This document shows positions 9,778 to 17,909 of a DNA stretch of 64,000 bases, one piece after another; position 1 is the first letter of the stretch, and each line of letters opens with the position of its first letter. This DNA is from an uncultured Aliiroseovarius sp. (GTDB taxonomy: Bacteria; Pseudomonadota; Alphaproteobacteria; Rhodobacterales; Rhodobacteraceae). The notes under the pieces are model-generated. The model did no database searches. It was given only the letters and a program-made list of their open reading frames with translations, and was not told the origin of the DNA. The DNA is taken from assembly GCF_947497285.1 (NCBI RefSeq), contig NZ_CANMFT010000004.1:62001-126000 (forward strand), in the 5' to 3' direction. Position numbers and translations under genes: made by a program.

Positions 9778-10398
9778 ATGACAAAAGCGCCAAGTGACGG
9801 GAAATCGCCGGAAAAAGCTGCCGTCGGCGGAAACATGACCGAAACGCTGGCCGCAGCCGCGCGTAAAGCGGGCAAGAAGGGTCCGCCGCCGGTCCATCTT
9901 TGGAACCCTGATTTTTGCGGTGACCTGGACATGCGGATCGCGCGGGACGGGACGTGGTTTTACCTTGGCACGCCTATTGGGCGGCATGAGCTTGTGAAGC
10001 TGTTTTCATCCATCATTCGCAAGGACGGTGACGACTATTTCCTTGTGACCCCGGTCGAGAAAGTCGGCATCACCGTCGATGACGCGCCCTTCGTCGCCAT
10101 CGACTTCGAGCCATCTGGCACGGGCCGCGATCAGGTGCTGACCTTCACGACCAATGTGGGCGACGAAACCAGCGCGGGCCCGGACGCCCCTATTCGCGTT
10201 GTGCGTGACCCGGACACTGGCGAGCCTTCGCCTTATGTGCTGGTGCGCACGAACCTTGAGGCGCTGATTGATCGTAAGAGCTTTTACCGACTGATCGACC
10301 TTGGCGCGCATGAAGATCAGGACGGCGAAAGTTGGTTCGGGCTGTGGTCGGGCGGCACGTTCTTCCCGATCATCCCCTCCGTTGATCTGGACGTCTGA
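9778..10398 (+). CDS. DUF1285 family protein
   Basis: A 206-residue soluble protein. The central region LWNPDFCGDLDMRIARDGTW, followed by FYLGTPIGRHELVKLFSSI and DDYFLVTPVEKVGITVDDAPF, is the DUF1285 signature. The C-terminus ESWFGLWSGGTFFPI is also family-typical. The start is ATG 9778, preceded by GGGGGAACAA. It is divergent from moxR with only 59 bp between start codons. From memory, this pairing is common in Rhodobacteraceae, so a shared promoter region and related function are likely. No biochemical role is established for the family. Confidence 0.88.
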   Translation: MTKAPSDGKSPEKAAVGGNMTETLAAAARKAGKKGPPPVHLWNPDFCGDLDMRIARDGTWFYLGTPIGRHELVKLFSSIIRKDGDDYFLVTPVEKVGITVDDAPFVAIDFEPSGTGRDQVLTFTTNVGDETSAGPDAPIRVVRDPDTGEPSPYVLVRTNLEALIDRKSFYRLIDLGAHEDQDGESWFGLWSGGTFFPIIPSVDLDV

Positions 10399-10404
10399 CA
10401 GGCA

Positions 10405-11433
10405 TCAAGACGCCCCCCATGTGTCTTTCAGGCGATAGCCTTCGGGCCAGGGGTCGGACGGGTCCAGCATGTGCTGGTGAACGCCGGTGATCCAGCCACG
10501 ACCCGAAATGGACGGCACGATTGCGGCGCGGCCCCCAACTTTGGCGTCCCGCACAATCTGTCCGGTGAAGGTGGACCCGATGATCGAGGTCGCGACGAGG
10601 CTGTCGCCAACGCCCATTTCGCCCTGCGCGACCAACACCGCCATGCGCGCGGACAGGGCGGTGCCAGTCGGTGATCGGTCTACTTTTCCCGGCTGAATGG
10701 CAACGGCGGCGCGGGCTGTAAGGTGATCCTTTTCACGGCTGAGCGCCCCGGCAAACAAGCAAAACGAGATATGGTCCCAATCCGGGTTTTCCGGATGCGT
10801 AAAGCCAAGCTGTTCATTTGCCGCATTGGTGATCCGCACACCCAGCCGCGCAATGTCGGCGGCTTCATCCTCGCAAATGCCAAAGCCCAAAGCAGCCGCG
10901 TCGACAATGACAAAACTGTCGCCGCCATATGCCGTGTCGACGGTTAGACTGCCCACGCCCTCGACCTCAAGCGGCACAGACAGACGGTCTGCGAAGCTTG
11001 CAACATTCTCGACAGTGATGCGGTGTGCCTTGCCGTCTTTACAGTCTGCGCGAACACGCACCAGCCCGCCCGGCGCTTCAAGCACCATTTCCGTCACCGG
11101 CTCGGTCATCGGGATGATGCCGCTGTCCAGAAGCACCGTTGCCACGCAGATCGAGTTGGACCCAGACATGGGGGGCGTGTCCTCAGGCTCCATGATGATG
11201 AACGCTGCATCGGCGTCTGGATGCTTCGGCGGCACCAGCAGGTTCACATGACGAAACACGCCGCCGCGCGGTTCGTTCAGGACGAAATTGCGCAGGGTCT
11301 GATCCTTTGCGATAAAACGGCTTTGGTCCCAAATCGTATCGCCGGGCGGCGGCGCGACACCACCGACGATCACATCGCCCACCTCGCCTTCTGCATGGCA
11401 GGAAATCACGTGAATGGTCTTGGAACTGCGCAT
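10405..11433 (-). CDS. Proline racemase superfamily enzyme, probable trans-3-hydroxy-L-proline dehydratase
   Basis: A 342-residue protein of the proline racemase / 4-hydroxyproline epimerase superfamily, with the typical N-terminus [16 protein letters not shown] and FRHVNLL. The two catalytic positions, normally Cys/Cys in racemases and epimerases, are Ser90 (PPMSGSN) and Thr256 (DRSPTGT). A Thr at the second position is known from trans-3-hydroxy-L-proline dehydratases, including the human enzyme, so dehydration is favoured over racemisation. ATG 11433 was chosen because AGGGG lies 8 nt upstream; an earlier in-frame start exists at 11493. It stands alone, convergent with the DUF1285 gene. 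No other hydroxyproline genes are adjacent, so the substrate is an inference. Confidence 0.75.
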   Translation of the reverse strand: MRSSKTIHVISCHAEGEVGDVIVGGVAPPPGDTIWDQSRFIAKDQTLRNFVLNEPRGGVFRHVNLLVPPKHPDADAAFIIMEPEDTPPMSGSNSICVATVLLDSGIIPMTEPVTEMVLEAPGGLVRVRADCKDGKAHRITVENVASFADRLSVPLEVEGVGSLTVDTAYGGDSFVIVDAAALGFGICEDEAADIARLGVRITNAANEQLGFTHPENPDWDHISFCLFAGALSREKDHLTARAAVAIQPGKVDRSPTGTALSARMAVLVAQGEMGVGDSLVATSIIGSTFTGQIVRDAKVGGRAAIVPSISGRGWITGVHQHMLDPSDPWPEGYRLKDTWGAS

Positions 11434-11542
11434 TTTCTTGGCCCCTCGCGGATGTTCAGCCCCACCACTGTCCTTGCCACGATGCCCCGGCACAAGAAGA
11501 ATTCGCCTCGCCCCGCTGACGCCGATGGGCTAGAGAGCAGGC

Positions 11543-12664
11543 ATGAGCACCACAGACACGTTTGAAATTTTCCTTGTCGCCCCACCGGGTCTGGAACCCG
11601 TGTTGGCCGAGGAAGCCCGCGCCGCAGGTTTTGCAACCCCAACGGCCAGCCCCGGCGGCGTCACCACGCACGGCGGCTGGGACGAGGTCTGGCGCGCCAA
11701 CCTGACCCTGCGCGGCGCAACCCGTGTGTTGGTTCGACTGGGCAGCTTTCGGGCGTTTCATCTGGCGCAACTTGATAAACGGGCGCGCAAGTTTCCGTGG
11801 GGGGATTTTCTGCGGGCGGACATGCCAGTGCGGATCGAAGCCGTGTGCAAGCGGTCGAAAATCTATCACCACAAGGCGGCCGCCCAGCGGGTCGAGAAGG
11901 CTATTTCCGAGGAATTGGGCGCGACAATCTCGAAAGAGGCCGCGCTGGTTTTGAAGGTGCGGATTGACGACAATATGGTGACGATCAGTTTGGATAGCTC
12001 GGGCGAAAGCCTGCACAAACGCGGCTATAAGACCGCAACGGGCAAGGCACCGATGCGTGAAACCCTTGCGGCCCTGTTCCTGAAGGCCGCTGGCTATGAC
12101 GGGCAAGAACCCGTGCTGGACCCTATGTGCGGATCAGGTACTTTTTTGATCGAAGCCGCCGAGATGTCTGTGGGCCTATTGCCCGGCCGCGCGCGCTCGT
12201 TTGCGTTTGAGAATTTGGCGAGTTTTGATGCCGACGCCTTCGCCAAGATGAAAGCGGCGGCGCAGATTGAGGTTAAGGCCGACACCCCCCGTTTCTTCGG
12301 TTCGGACCGAAACGCGGGCGCGATTGCCAATAGCCGACAGAACGCAGAGGCTGCTGGGATCGCCGCGTTGACCCAATTCACCGAAGGGTCAATCGGCGAC
12401 CTGCAACGCCCGGACACGCCCGGCGGCCTTGTCATCGTGAACCCACCCTATGGCGGACGGATCGGCAACAAGAAGCTGCTGTTTGCGCTTTACGGATCGC
12501 TGGGAAAGGCGCTGCTGGAAAGGTTTTCGGGCTGGCGGGTTGGGATCATCACCAGCGATGGCGGGTTGGCAAAAGCAACTGCACTTCCTTTCCTGACGCC
12601 GGGACCTCCTGTCGATCATGGCGGCACGAAGGTGAAACTTTATCTGACGACCAAACTGCCCTGA
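11543..12664 (+). CDS. THUMP-domain class I RNA methyltransferase (RlmL/RlmK-like)
   Basis: A 373-residue protein. The N-terminal ferredoxin-like and THUMP region (about 8-160) is followed by a UPF0020/RlmK-type SAM methyltransferase. The SAM site is VLDPMCGSGTFLIEAA (about 191-206), with FGSDRN for the second strand and NPPYGGRIG as the catalytic motif IV, typical of N2-guanine rRNA methyltransferases. KRGYKTATGKAPMRETLAA is the conserved linker. The likely target is a guanine in 23S rRNA (as for RlmL G2445) or tRNA; the sequence does not settle which. It is a monocistronic gene followed by a strong hairpin at 12674. Confidence 0.88.
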   Translation: MSTTDTFEIFLVAPPGLEPVLAEEARAAGFATPTASPGGVTTHGGWDEVWRANLTLRGATRVLVRLGSFRAFHLAQLDKRARKFPWGDFLRADMPVRIEAVCKRSKIYHHKAAAQRVEKAISEELGATISKEAALVLKVRIDDNMVTISLDSSGESLHKRGYKTATGKAPMRETLAALFLKAAGYDGQEPVLDPMCGSGTFLIEAAEMSVGLLPGRARSFAFENLASFDADAFAKMKAAAQIEVKADTPRFFGSDRNAGAIANSRQNAEAAGIAALTQFTEGSIGDLQRPDTPGGLVIVNPPYGGRIGNKKLLFALYGSLGKALLERFSGWRVGIITSDGGLAKATALPFLTPGPPVDHGGTKVKLYLTTKLP

Positions 12665-12673
12665 CCCTTAACG

Positions 12674-12705
12674 CGAAAGGCCGGGCATGATCGCCCGGCC
12701 TTTCG
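12674..12705. terminator. Bidirectional terminator between the methyltransferase and amino acid SBP genes
   Basis: A perfect 13-bp stem CGAAAGGCCGGGC / GCCCGGCCTTTCG with a 6-nt loop (ATGATC) lies between two convergent genes. The A-rich left flank and the TTT within the right arm make it usable from both strands, although long T-tracts are missing. Confidence 0.8.
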
Positions 12706-12723
12706 GTCTCTCGTCCGCTTAGG

Positions 12724-13497
12724 TCACAGACCCCATTTCGCCGCGGTTTCTGTGAAGAACCCTTGTTCTTTCTTCACTTTCACCCAGCTGTTCACATAGT
12801 TGATCCACACCTGATCGCTCTGCGGCAAAATCATCGCAATCGGTGTCGGCTCGCGCGGGGCTTCCACCGGCACAGCGGTCACTTGGGGAAATTTCTCGGT
12901 CAGTGTGGCACCTTCGATGTTCGACGTGATGAACACATCGGCGCGTCCGGCCAGAACCTCCTGATAGCCACGCGCGGGCGCTTCGACCACTTTGATATCT
13001 GCTTCCGGGAACCAGTCGCGCACCATCTTTTCAAACGAGGTGCCAAGCGTGGTCGCAACCTTCACATCAGGTTTGTTGACCGTCTCCCAGCCATCAAACT
13101 TCGCAACCTTGTCTTCAGTGGTGAAGGGCAGGATTTGCACTGAAATGTATGGCTCGGAATACCCCGCCACCTTCATCCGCGACGGCGAGATCGAGGCAGA
13201 ACCGGTCATGTGATACTTGCCCGCCACAATTCCGTTCACCAGCGTTTTCCAATCGGTGGGGACGAATTCCAACTCGACCTCAAGATCTTTGGCCAGCTCG
13301 GTCATGACGTCGATATCATACCCGCGATAGCTGTCGGTCGCGGGGTCTTTCATTGTCATCGGGTTCCAGTCGCCTGTCGTGCCCACCTTCAGGACGCCAC
13401 CCGAAAGAATATCGTTCAGAGCGGATTGGGCCTGTGCCCCGCCAGCCAGCATCGTCATTGCCAGCAACCCGGCCCCCAGAGTTCGCAGAAAGTTCAT
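12724..13497 (-). CDS. Periplasmic amino acid-binding protein (family 3; PheC-like sequence)
   Basis: A 257-residue secreted solute-binding protein. The signal peptide ends near LAGGAQAQS (about residue 25). The mature part starts [20 protein letters not shown] and continues with [25 protein letters not shown], the SBP_bac_3 fold. The opening closely resembles periplasmic cyclohexadienyl dehydratase (PheC), itself a family-3 binding-protein homologue. The gene is divergent from the ATPase and permease genes at 13617 and 14363, so a role as the receptor of that polar amino acid ABC importer is the simplest reading. The ATG at 13497 has AAGGACA upstream. A catalytic PheC-type function cannot be excluded from sequence alone. 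Confidence 0.85.
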   Translation of the reverse strand: MNFLRTLGAGLLAMTMLAGGAQAQSALNDILSGGVLKVGTTGDWNPMTMKDPATDSYRGYDIDVMTELAKDLEVELEFVPTDWKTLVNGIVAGKYHMTGSASISPSRMKVAGYSEPYISVQILPFTTEDKVAKFDGWETVNKPDVKVATTLGTSFEKMVRDWFPEADIKVVEAPARGYQEVLAGRADVFITSNIEGATLTEKFPQVTAVPVEAPREPTPIAMILPQSDQVWINYVNSWVKVKKEQGFFTETAAKWGL

Positions 13498-13616
13498 CGC
13501 GCGGTGTCCTTTTGGTGGTTATAAATTTCTTAGCAAGTTCATATACCATACGGATCAAAGCGGCACTTGGCCTTGCCGCTCACAATCAGTTGAACGGATC
13601 GCAGGCGATAGAACAA

Positions 13617-14354
13617 GTGACGAACACCGAGCACAGCAAGCACGCGATCACGATGGATGCGGTCAGCAAATGGTATGACGATTTCCAAGTGCTACGGGAT
13701 ATTTCGCTGACCGTGGATCACGGCGAAAAGCTGGTGATCTGCGGTCCGTCCGGGTCGGGAAAGTCCACAATTGTCCGCCTTCTGGCGGGGCTTGAGACAC
13801 ACCAGAAAGGCACGATCCGGGTATATGACCAACCGGTTGATGCCCAAGGTCGCGGCGATATTGGCATGGTTTTTCAGCAGTTTAACCTTTTTCCACACCT
13901 AAGCGTTCTGGACAATCTGACGCTGGGTCCGATGCGCGCACTGGGGATGCCAAAACCGGAAGCCCGCGACCGCGCCATGGCTTACCTAGAGCGCGTGCGC
14001 ATCCCCGAACAGGCCGACAAACGCCCCGGTCAATTGTCCGGCGGGCAACAACAGCGCGTCGCCATCGCCCGGTCCCTGTGCATGGAGCCAAAACTCATGT
14101 TGTTTGACGAACCCACATCCGCGCTGGACCCGGAGATGATTGCCGAAGTGTTAGAGGTGATGGAGGATCTGGCTCGCGATGGCATGACAATGATCTGCGT
14201 CACCCATGAAATGGGGTTCGCGCGTCGCGTGGCCGATCGTGTCGCCTTCATGGACAACGGCGAGATCGTCGAGATTGAGCCCCCCGAGATCGCCTTTACC
14301 GCGCCGAAATCTGCCCGCTTTGCGCAGTTTCTTGACAAGATCCTGAAGCATTGA
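13617..14354 (+). CDS. Amino acid ABC transporter ATP-binding protein (GlnQ/HisP type)
   Basis: A 245-residue ABC ATPase. Walker A is GPSGSGKST, the Q-loop is in [18 protein letters not shown], the signature is [15 protein letters not shown], Walker B is [13 protein letters not shown], and the H-loop is VTHEMGF. This combination is typical of polar amino acid importers. I prefer GTG 13617 as start (product beginning [11 protein letters not shown]) because it gives the usual family length; ATG 13653 is an alternative without a better ribosome site. The stop is 8 nt from the permease start. It powers uptake through the neighbouring permease and is divergent from the binding-protein gene. Confidence 0.92.
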   Translation: MTNTEHSKHAITMDAVSKWYDDFQVLRDISLTVDHGEKLVICGPSGSGKSTIVRLLAGLETHQKGTIRVYDQPVDAQGRGDIGMVFQQFNLFPHLSVLDNLTLGPMRALGMPKPEARDRAMAYLERVRIPEQADKRPGQLSGGQQQRVAIARSLCMEPKLMLFDEPTSALDPEMIAEVLEVMEDLARDGMTMICVTHEMGFARRVADRVAFMDNGEIVEIEPPEIAFTAPKSARFAQFLDKILKH

Positions 14355-14362
14355 GGCGTGCA

Positions 14363-15136
14363 ATGATCATCCGTCCCCGCCTGATCCTCGCTATCGTATC
14401 CCTGAGCGCATTGGCGGCCTGTTCAGCCCCGCCGGGCACGTGGGGGTGGTATGTTGTCGATCCGAGCAATCCGTCGGGCTGGACCAATGTGAAATTCCTG
14501 CTCAGGGGGTTTAGCTCGACCATCCAGATTTCGGTTCTGGCGGCAGTCGCGTCCATCATCATTGGATTGTTGGTCGCCCTGCCCGCCTTTGCACAAAGCC
14601 GCTGGCTGCGCCTGCCCAACCGGATTTATGTCGAGTTCATCCGCGCGATCCCGCTTTTGCCAATGCTGTTTTGGGTGTTTTACGGACTGCCGGTCGTGTT
14701 GCGCTCTATGGGCATCAGCCTGAACATCGACCCGTTTTGGGGAGCTGTCATCACGCTGGCCCTGTCCGATAGCGCGTTCACGGCCGAGATTTTCCGGTCT
14801 GGCATTCAAGCCGTCCCGCGGGGACAGGCCGAGGCCGCGCAGACCATCGGGTTAAGCCGTGCGCAGGCGATGCGCTATGTCATTCTGCCGCAAGCGGTGC
14901 GGCGCATCCTGCCGCCATTGGCCAACCAGTTCATCTATATCGTGAAGATGTCCGCCTTTGCGTCCGTCATCGGGATGGAAGAATTGACCCGCCGCGCCAA
15001 CGAGCTTGTCGTCACCGAATACCGCCCGCTGGAGATCTATACGCTGCTGATCCTCGAATATCTGGTGCTGGTCCTGATCATCTCGGCGGGCGTGCGCTGG
15101 TTGGAGCGCAAGATGGGCGCGAATGAAAGCCGCTAG
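14363..15136 (+). CDS. Amino acid ABC transporter permease with an N-terminal lipobox-like segment
   Basis: A 257-residue HisMQ-type inner-membrane permease. The binding-protein-dependent transport domain spans roughly 47-250. It carries the coupling EAA-like loop GQAEAAQTIGLSRAQAMRYVILPQA and YVEFIRAIPLLPMLFW, which is typical of amino acid permeases. The start chosen is ATG 14363 with GAGG 7 nt upstream inside the ATPase stop region; a TTG at 14351 is open in frame. Unusually, the N-terminus reads as a lipoprotein signal, with LAAC at residues 17-20 followed by about 27 hydrophilic residues before the first transport helix. It forms the channel with the ATPase upstream; only one permease gene is present, so a homodimer is likely. 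Confidence 0.9.
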   Translation: MIIRPRLILAIVSLSALAACSAPPGTWGWYVVDPSNPSGWTNVKFLLRGFSSTIQISVLAAVASIIIGLLVALPAFAQSRWLRLPNRIYVEFIRAIPLLPMLFWVFYGLPVVLRSMGISLNIDPFWGAVITLALSDSAFTAEIFRSGIQAVPRGQAEAAQTIGLSRAQAMRYVILPQAVRRILPPLANQFIYIVKMSAFASVIGMEELTRRANELVVTEYRPLEIYTLLILEYLVLVLIISAGVRWLERKMGANESR

Positions 15137-15163
15137 ACCGCCTGCCATACGGTGGGCGCGGCA

Positions 15164-15850
15164 CTATTGCAGGTAGGTTGCGTAGTCACTGACCAGTAGA
15201 TGCGTCGGTGGCACGTCTTCATCTACCTGCGCGAACCGCCCGATGGGGTCGCGGAATATATTGTCTGTTTCATCGTCGTTAACGGTCGAAACCTCGCCGA
15301 TCAGAACATCGCCGCCTTCGCCCCAAAACGCATGCCAGTCGCCGGGCATCAGGGTGACGCTTTCACCGGGTTGTAGGCGCAGCTTTTCGCCGGGGGCGAA
15401 CGCCCGGTGCACACCGTCGCACATGACCGTTCCGCCTTGATCCTCAGCAAACCCGCCCTGATCATCCGAGCCGAAGAGCTCGACCACCAACGTGGCACCG
15501 CCCCGGTTGATGATATCCTCGGCCTTCAGCAGATGGGTGTGCATGGGCGACAGCTGGTCCTGCCGCGAGATCAGCAGTTTTTCCGCATAGCACATGCCCC
15601 GACCAGTCTTCAGGTCAGTCAACCGACCATTGCGCAAGGTGAACAGGAACAGTCCCATCCGGTCGAAGTCACCCGCGCCATAGTCGGTAATATCCCAACC
15701 ACAGCGCGCGTCGATCACATGCCGGGCGGCATCTTTGCGGGTGGTGAAGTCTTCAGGAGTCCAGTTGGCAAAGGGTGGCAGAACGAAGCCATGCCGGGCG
15801 ATCAGTTCCCGCGCGTCACCCACGATCGCGTTGATCCAAGACCGTTTCAT
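15164..15850 (-). CDS. D-lyxose isomerase family sugar isomerase
   Basis: A 228-residue cupin-fold protein of the D-lyxose/D-mannose isomerase family. The metal site is visible as SPMHTHLLKAEDIINRGG (His, His, Glu) plus a later PGDWHAFWGEGG His. GLFLFTLRNGRL and YAEKLLI are also family-typical. Members interconvert D-lyxose and D-xylulose or D-mannose and D-fructose using Mn2+. ATG 15850 has AGGAG 8 nt upstream and is preferred over GTG 15859. It stands alone, convergent with the ABC permease, and no sugar transporter is adjacent. The substrate is unproven. Confidence 0.8.
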   Translation of the reverse strand: MKRSWINAIVGDARELIARHGFVLPPFANWTPEDFTTRKDAARHVIDARCGWDITDYGAGDFDRMGLFLFTLRNGRLTDLKTGRGMCYAEKLLISRQDQLSPMHTHLLKAEDIINRGGATLVVELFGSDDQGGFAEDQGGTVMCDGVHRAFAPGEKLRLQPGESVTLMPGDWHAFWGEGGDVLIGEVSTVNDDETDNIFRDPIGRFAQVDEDVPPTHLLVSDYATYLQ

Positions 15851-15927
15851 AAGCAGCACTCCTGTCGTCTTCTGCAGACACAGGGCTAGAACGCTGGCGC
15901 GCCCGGATCAATGGAAATCCATTCTGG

Positions 15928-17343
15928 TCAGTTCAGGTCTTCCAGCAGGCGGCGATGCTTTTTCGCCTCGGCTATCGCTTCGGCAAGGGTCGCGATGCCC
16001 TTGCTGTGCAGCATGGCCAGCATCTTGCACAGCACTTCCGCGGTTGCGTGTGCGTCGCCCATCGCGGTGTGCCGCAATTCGGCCGGGATCACCACGCCAA
16101 GACGCTCACACAGCGCATCCAGCGTGTGCACCTCGGTCGTGCCAAAAAGCACAGCCGATAACAAGACCGTGTCAAGGATCGGATGGGTCCAAGTGACGCC
16201 GCAAGCCTCTGCATGGCGGCGCAGAAAGGCCATGTCGAACGGGGCGTTATGGGCGACAAGCACCGCGCCGCGGGCGAAATCATTGAGGTGCCGCCCCGCT
16301 TGAACGATCGTCGGCTTGCCAGCCACCATCGCATCACTGACCCCATGCACCTTTGTCGATGCCGCCGGGATCGGCATTTCGGGATCGACAAGTTGGTTGA
16401 TGGCTTCGCCGGGCACAATCTTGCCCTTCACAACGCGCACCGCACCGATCTGCACAATCTCGTCCTTATGTGGCAACAGGCCGGTGGTTTCGGTGTCAAA
16501 AACCACATAGGTCAGGTCGTTCAGCTGCATGTCCATCAGGTTGTCTGTGGCCTGCCCCTCCATCAAATCGAAGTCGAACACCACAGGGCGGCTTTCGTCT
16601 GGCGCGAAATTCGCATGCGCCTCGTCGATCATCAGAAGGTAGCCTTCGCCGGGAGCCAGAGGTTTGAGGCGGCCGTCAAACTCAAGCCCATTGGTGGCGG
16701 GCAAGTCCGTAAACCGATGCTCCAATCCTGTCGAAATCATCTTCTTGTGGGCCGCGATAAACGCCTCTTTCTGGAAATAATCAAAGATCGAGGCATTCAG
16801 GCGCGCGGGACACACTTGCGACAGGACGCCTGCGGCTTGGGTGTCATACAGCACGATCTGGTGGGAGGGGTTGACCAGCACCATGGCCACGGGAATTTCT
16901 GACAAAAGTGCCGTCAGCCGAGCTTTGTCCGCCGACAACCGCGAGGTTTCGGCAGCGACGATGCTGGCCTGATCCATGGTCGATTGCATCAACTGCTCCG
17001 ATACGGCTTCGGCTGCAGGTGCAAGGTCGCCTAGATAACGCGCCGCATGCTGGTCAACACCGCCAGCCCCTGCATGCGCCCGCGACCGCAACCCCGAAGC
17101 AAGCCGGTCAATCGGGCGGGCCACGTTTTCATCGAACAAGAACCAGACACCCGCGGTCAAAGCCAACAGGCCAAAGCCTGCCAAAACACCGGCCAACACG
17201 AACCCCGAGGATAGATCGGTGGTTACAGATTTCTGATGGCCAAGAACCAAGGCCCCGACGACCAAGGCAACGCCGGTCACCGCAAGAAAGGCAAAGAACA
17301 GGAAAATGCGCAAACGAAGGGGAAGGGTTGTCAGGGCTTTCAT
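15928..17343 (-). CDS. Membrane-anchored DnaQ-like 3'-5' exonuclease
   Basis: A 471-residue protein. Two N-terminal membrane helices (about 11-33 and 45-68) precede a HAMP-like linker, a PAS-like middle region (IPVAMVLVNPSHQIVLYDTQAAGVLSQ, about 150-180), and a C-terminal DEDDh exonuclease (about 280-450). Exonuclease motifs are complete: FDTETTGLLPHKDEIVQIGA (ExoI), VAHNAPFDMAFLRR (ExoII) and HTAMGDAHATAEVL (ExoIII epsilon His/Asp). Anchoring an exonuclease behind a sensor-like HAMP/PAS module is unusual compared with the soluble PolIII epsilon subunit. Its start overlaps the upstream unknown gene by 4 nt, and the DUF294 gene lies just before, next to the acetate symporter. A nucleotide-signalling or nucleic-acid turnover role is possible; true replication proofreading is unlikely. 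Confidence 0.85.
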   Translation of the reverse strand: MKALTTLPLRLRIFLFFAFLAVTGVALVVGALVLGHQKSVTTDLSSGFVLAGVLAGFGLLALTAGVWFLFDENVARPIDRLASGLRSRAHAGAGGVDQHAARYLGDLAPAAEAVSEQLMQSTMDQASIVAAETSRLSADKARLTALLSEIPVAMVLVNPSHQIVLYDTQAAGVLSQVCPARLNASIFDYFQKEAFIAAHKKMISTGLEHRFTDLPATNGLEFDGRLKPLAPGEGYLLMIDEAHANFAPDESRPVVFDFDLMEGQATDNLMDMQLNDLTYVVFDTETTGLLPHKDEIVQIGAVRVVKGKIVPGEAINQLVDPEMPIPAASTKVHGVSDAMVAGKPTIVQAGRHLNDFARGAVLVAHNAPFDMAFLRRHAEACGVTWTHPILDTVLLSAVLFGTTEVHTLDALCERLGVVIPAELRHTAMGDAHATAEVLCKMLAMLHSKGIATLAEAIAEAKKHRRLLEDLN

Positions 17344-17870
17344 GAGGGGGCCTCCACATTGCAGATGGCAGTCAGTAAGGGATCATCGTCGCCGACCTTA
17401 ACCCAGTCAACGCCGGATACCTCGCCCGAGGCATCGAACGCGACCGCGTCAATCAGCGGCGCGCGCCGCCCCGCCGCACAATCTGCCAGAACGACCATCT
17501 TTTCCGGCGCGGACCAACGCCCCATGAAGATTGTGTCGATCATTCTGAGGGCAGGCTTTTGGGCATGCGTCCGCAGCGATGGCTGGTCGACCGCAACGAA
17601 GCGTTCGACAAACGGGACCACATAGGTCCAGGGCCGATAGAGCGACTGGTTCTCAATCTCGATCACCACCACGAGTCCTTCGGGCAGATTGTCGGCGGTG
17701 CGCCCAAACCAGGCATATTCATTGGCCACTGTCGTCGCGATCATCGCGAAAGCTGCGCCGAGGGGCGTGACCCATTTTGGCAGGCGCCCCGCCGTCAGTT
17801 TGTTCAGGATCAACGCAACGCCGGCACCTGCAACCCCGGCAACCAGTGTCGCAACCATTTCGAAAAACAT
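17340..17870 (-). CDS. Conserved unknown membrane-associated protein
   Basis: A 176-residue protein that I do not recognise. One N-terminal hydrophobic segment (about 4-22) and a second (about 35-48) are followed by a likely periplasmic domain of about 120 residues. That domain includes GLVVVIEIENQSLYRPWTYVVPFVERF and ends ...LLTAICNVEAPS. A good ribosome site (GGAGA) precedes ATG 17870. Its stop overlaps the exonuclease start (ATGA), so both are very likely co-expressed. It lies between the CNMP/CBS/DUF294 gene and the exonuclease gene and may anchor or regulate one of them; nothing in the sequence proves this. Confidence 0.7.
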   Translation of the reverse strand: MFFEMVATLVAGVAGAGVALILNKLTAGRLPKWVTPLGAAFAMIATTVANEYAWFGRTADNLPEGLVVVIEIENQSLYRPWTYVVPFVERFVAVDQPSLRTHAQKPALRMIDTIFMGRWSAPEKMVVLADCAAGRRAPLIDAVAFDASGEVSGVDWVKVGDDDPLLTAICNVEAPS

Positions 17871-17909
17871 TGGTTCTCCTTCCCATTTTTACCGCGTGTT
17901 TCGCGGTGT

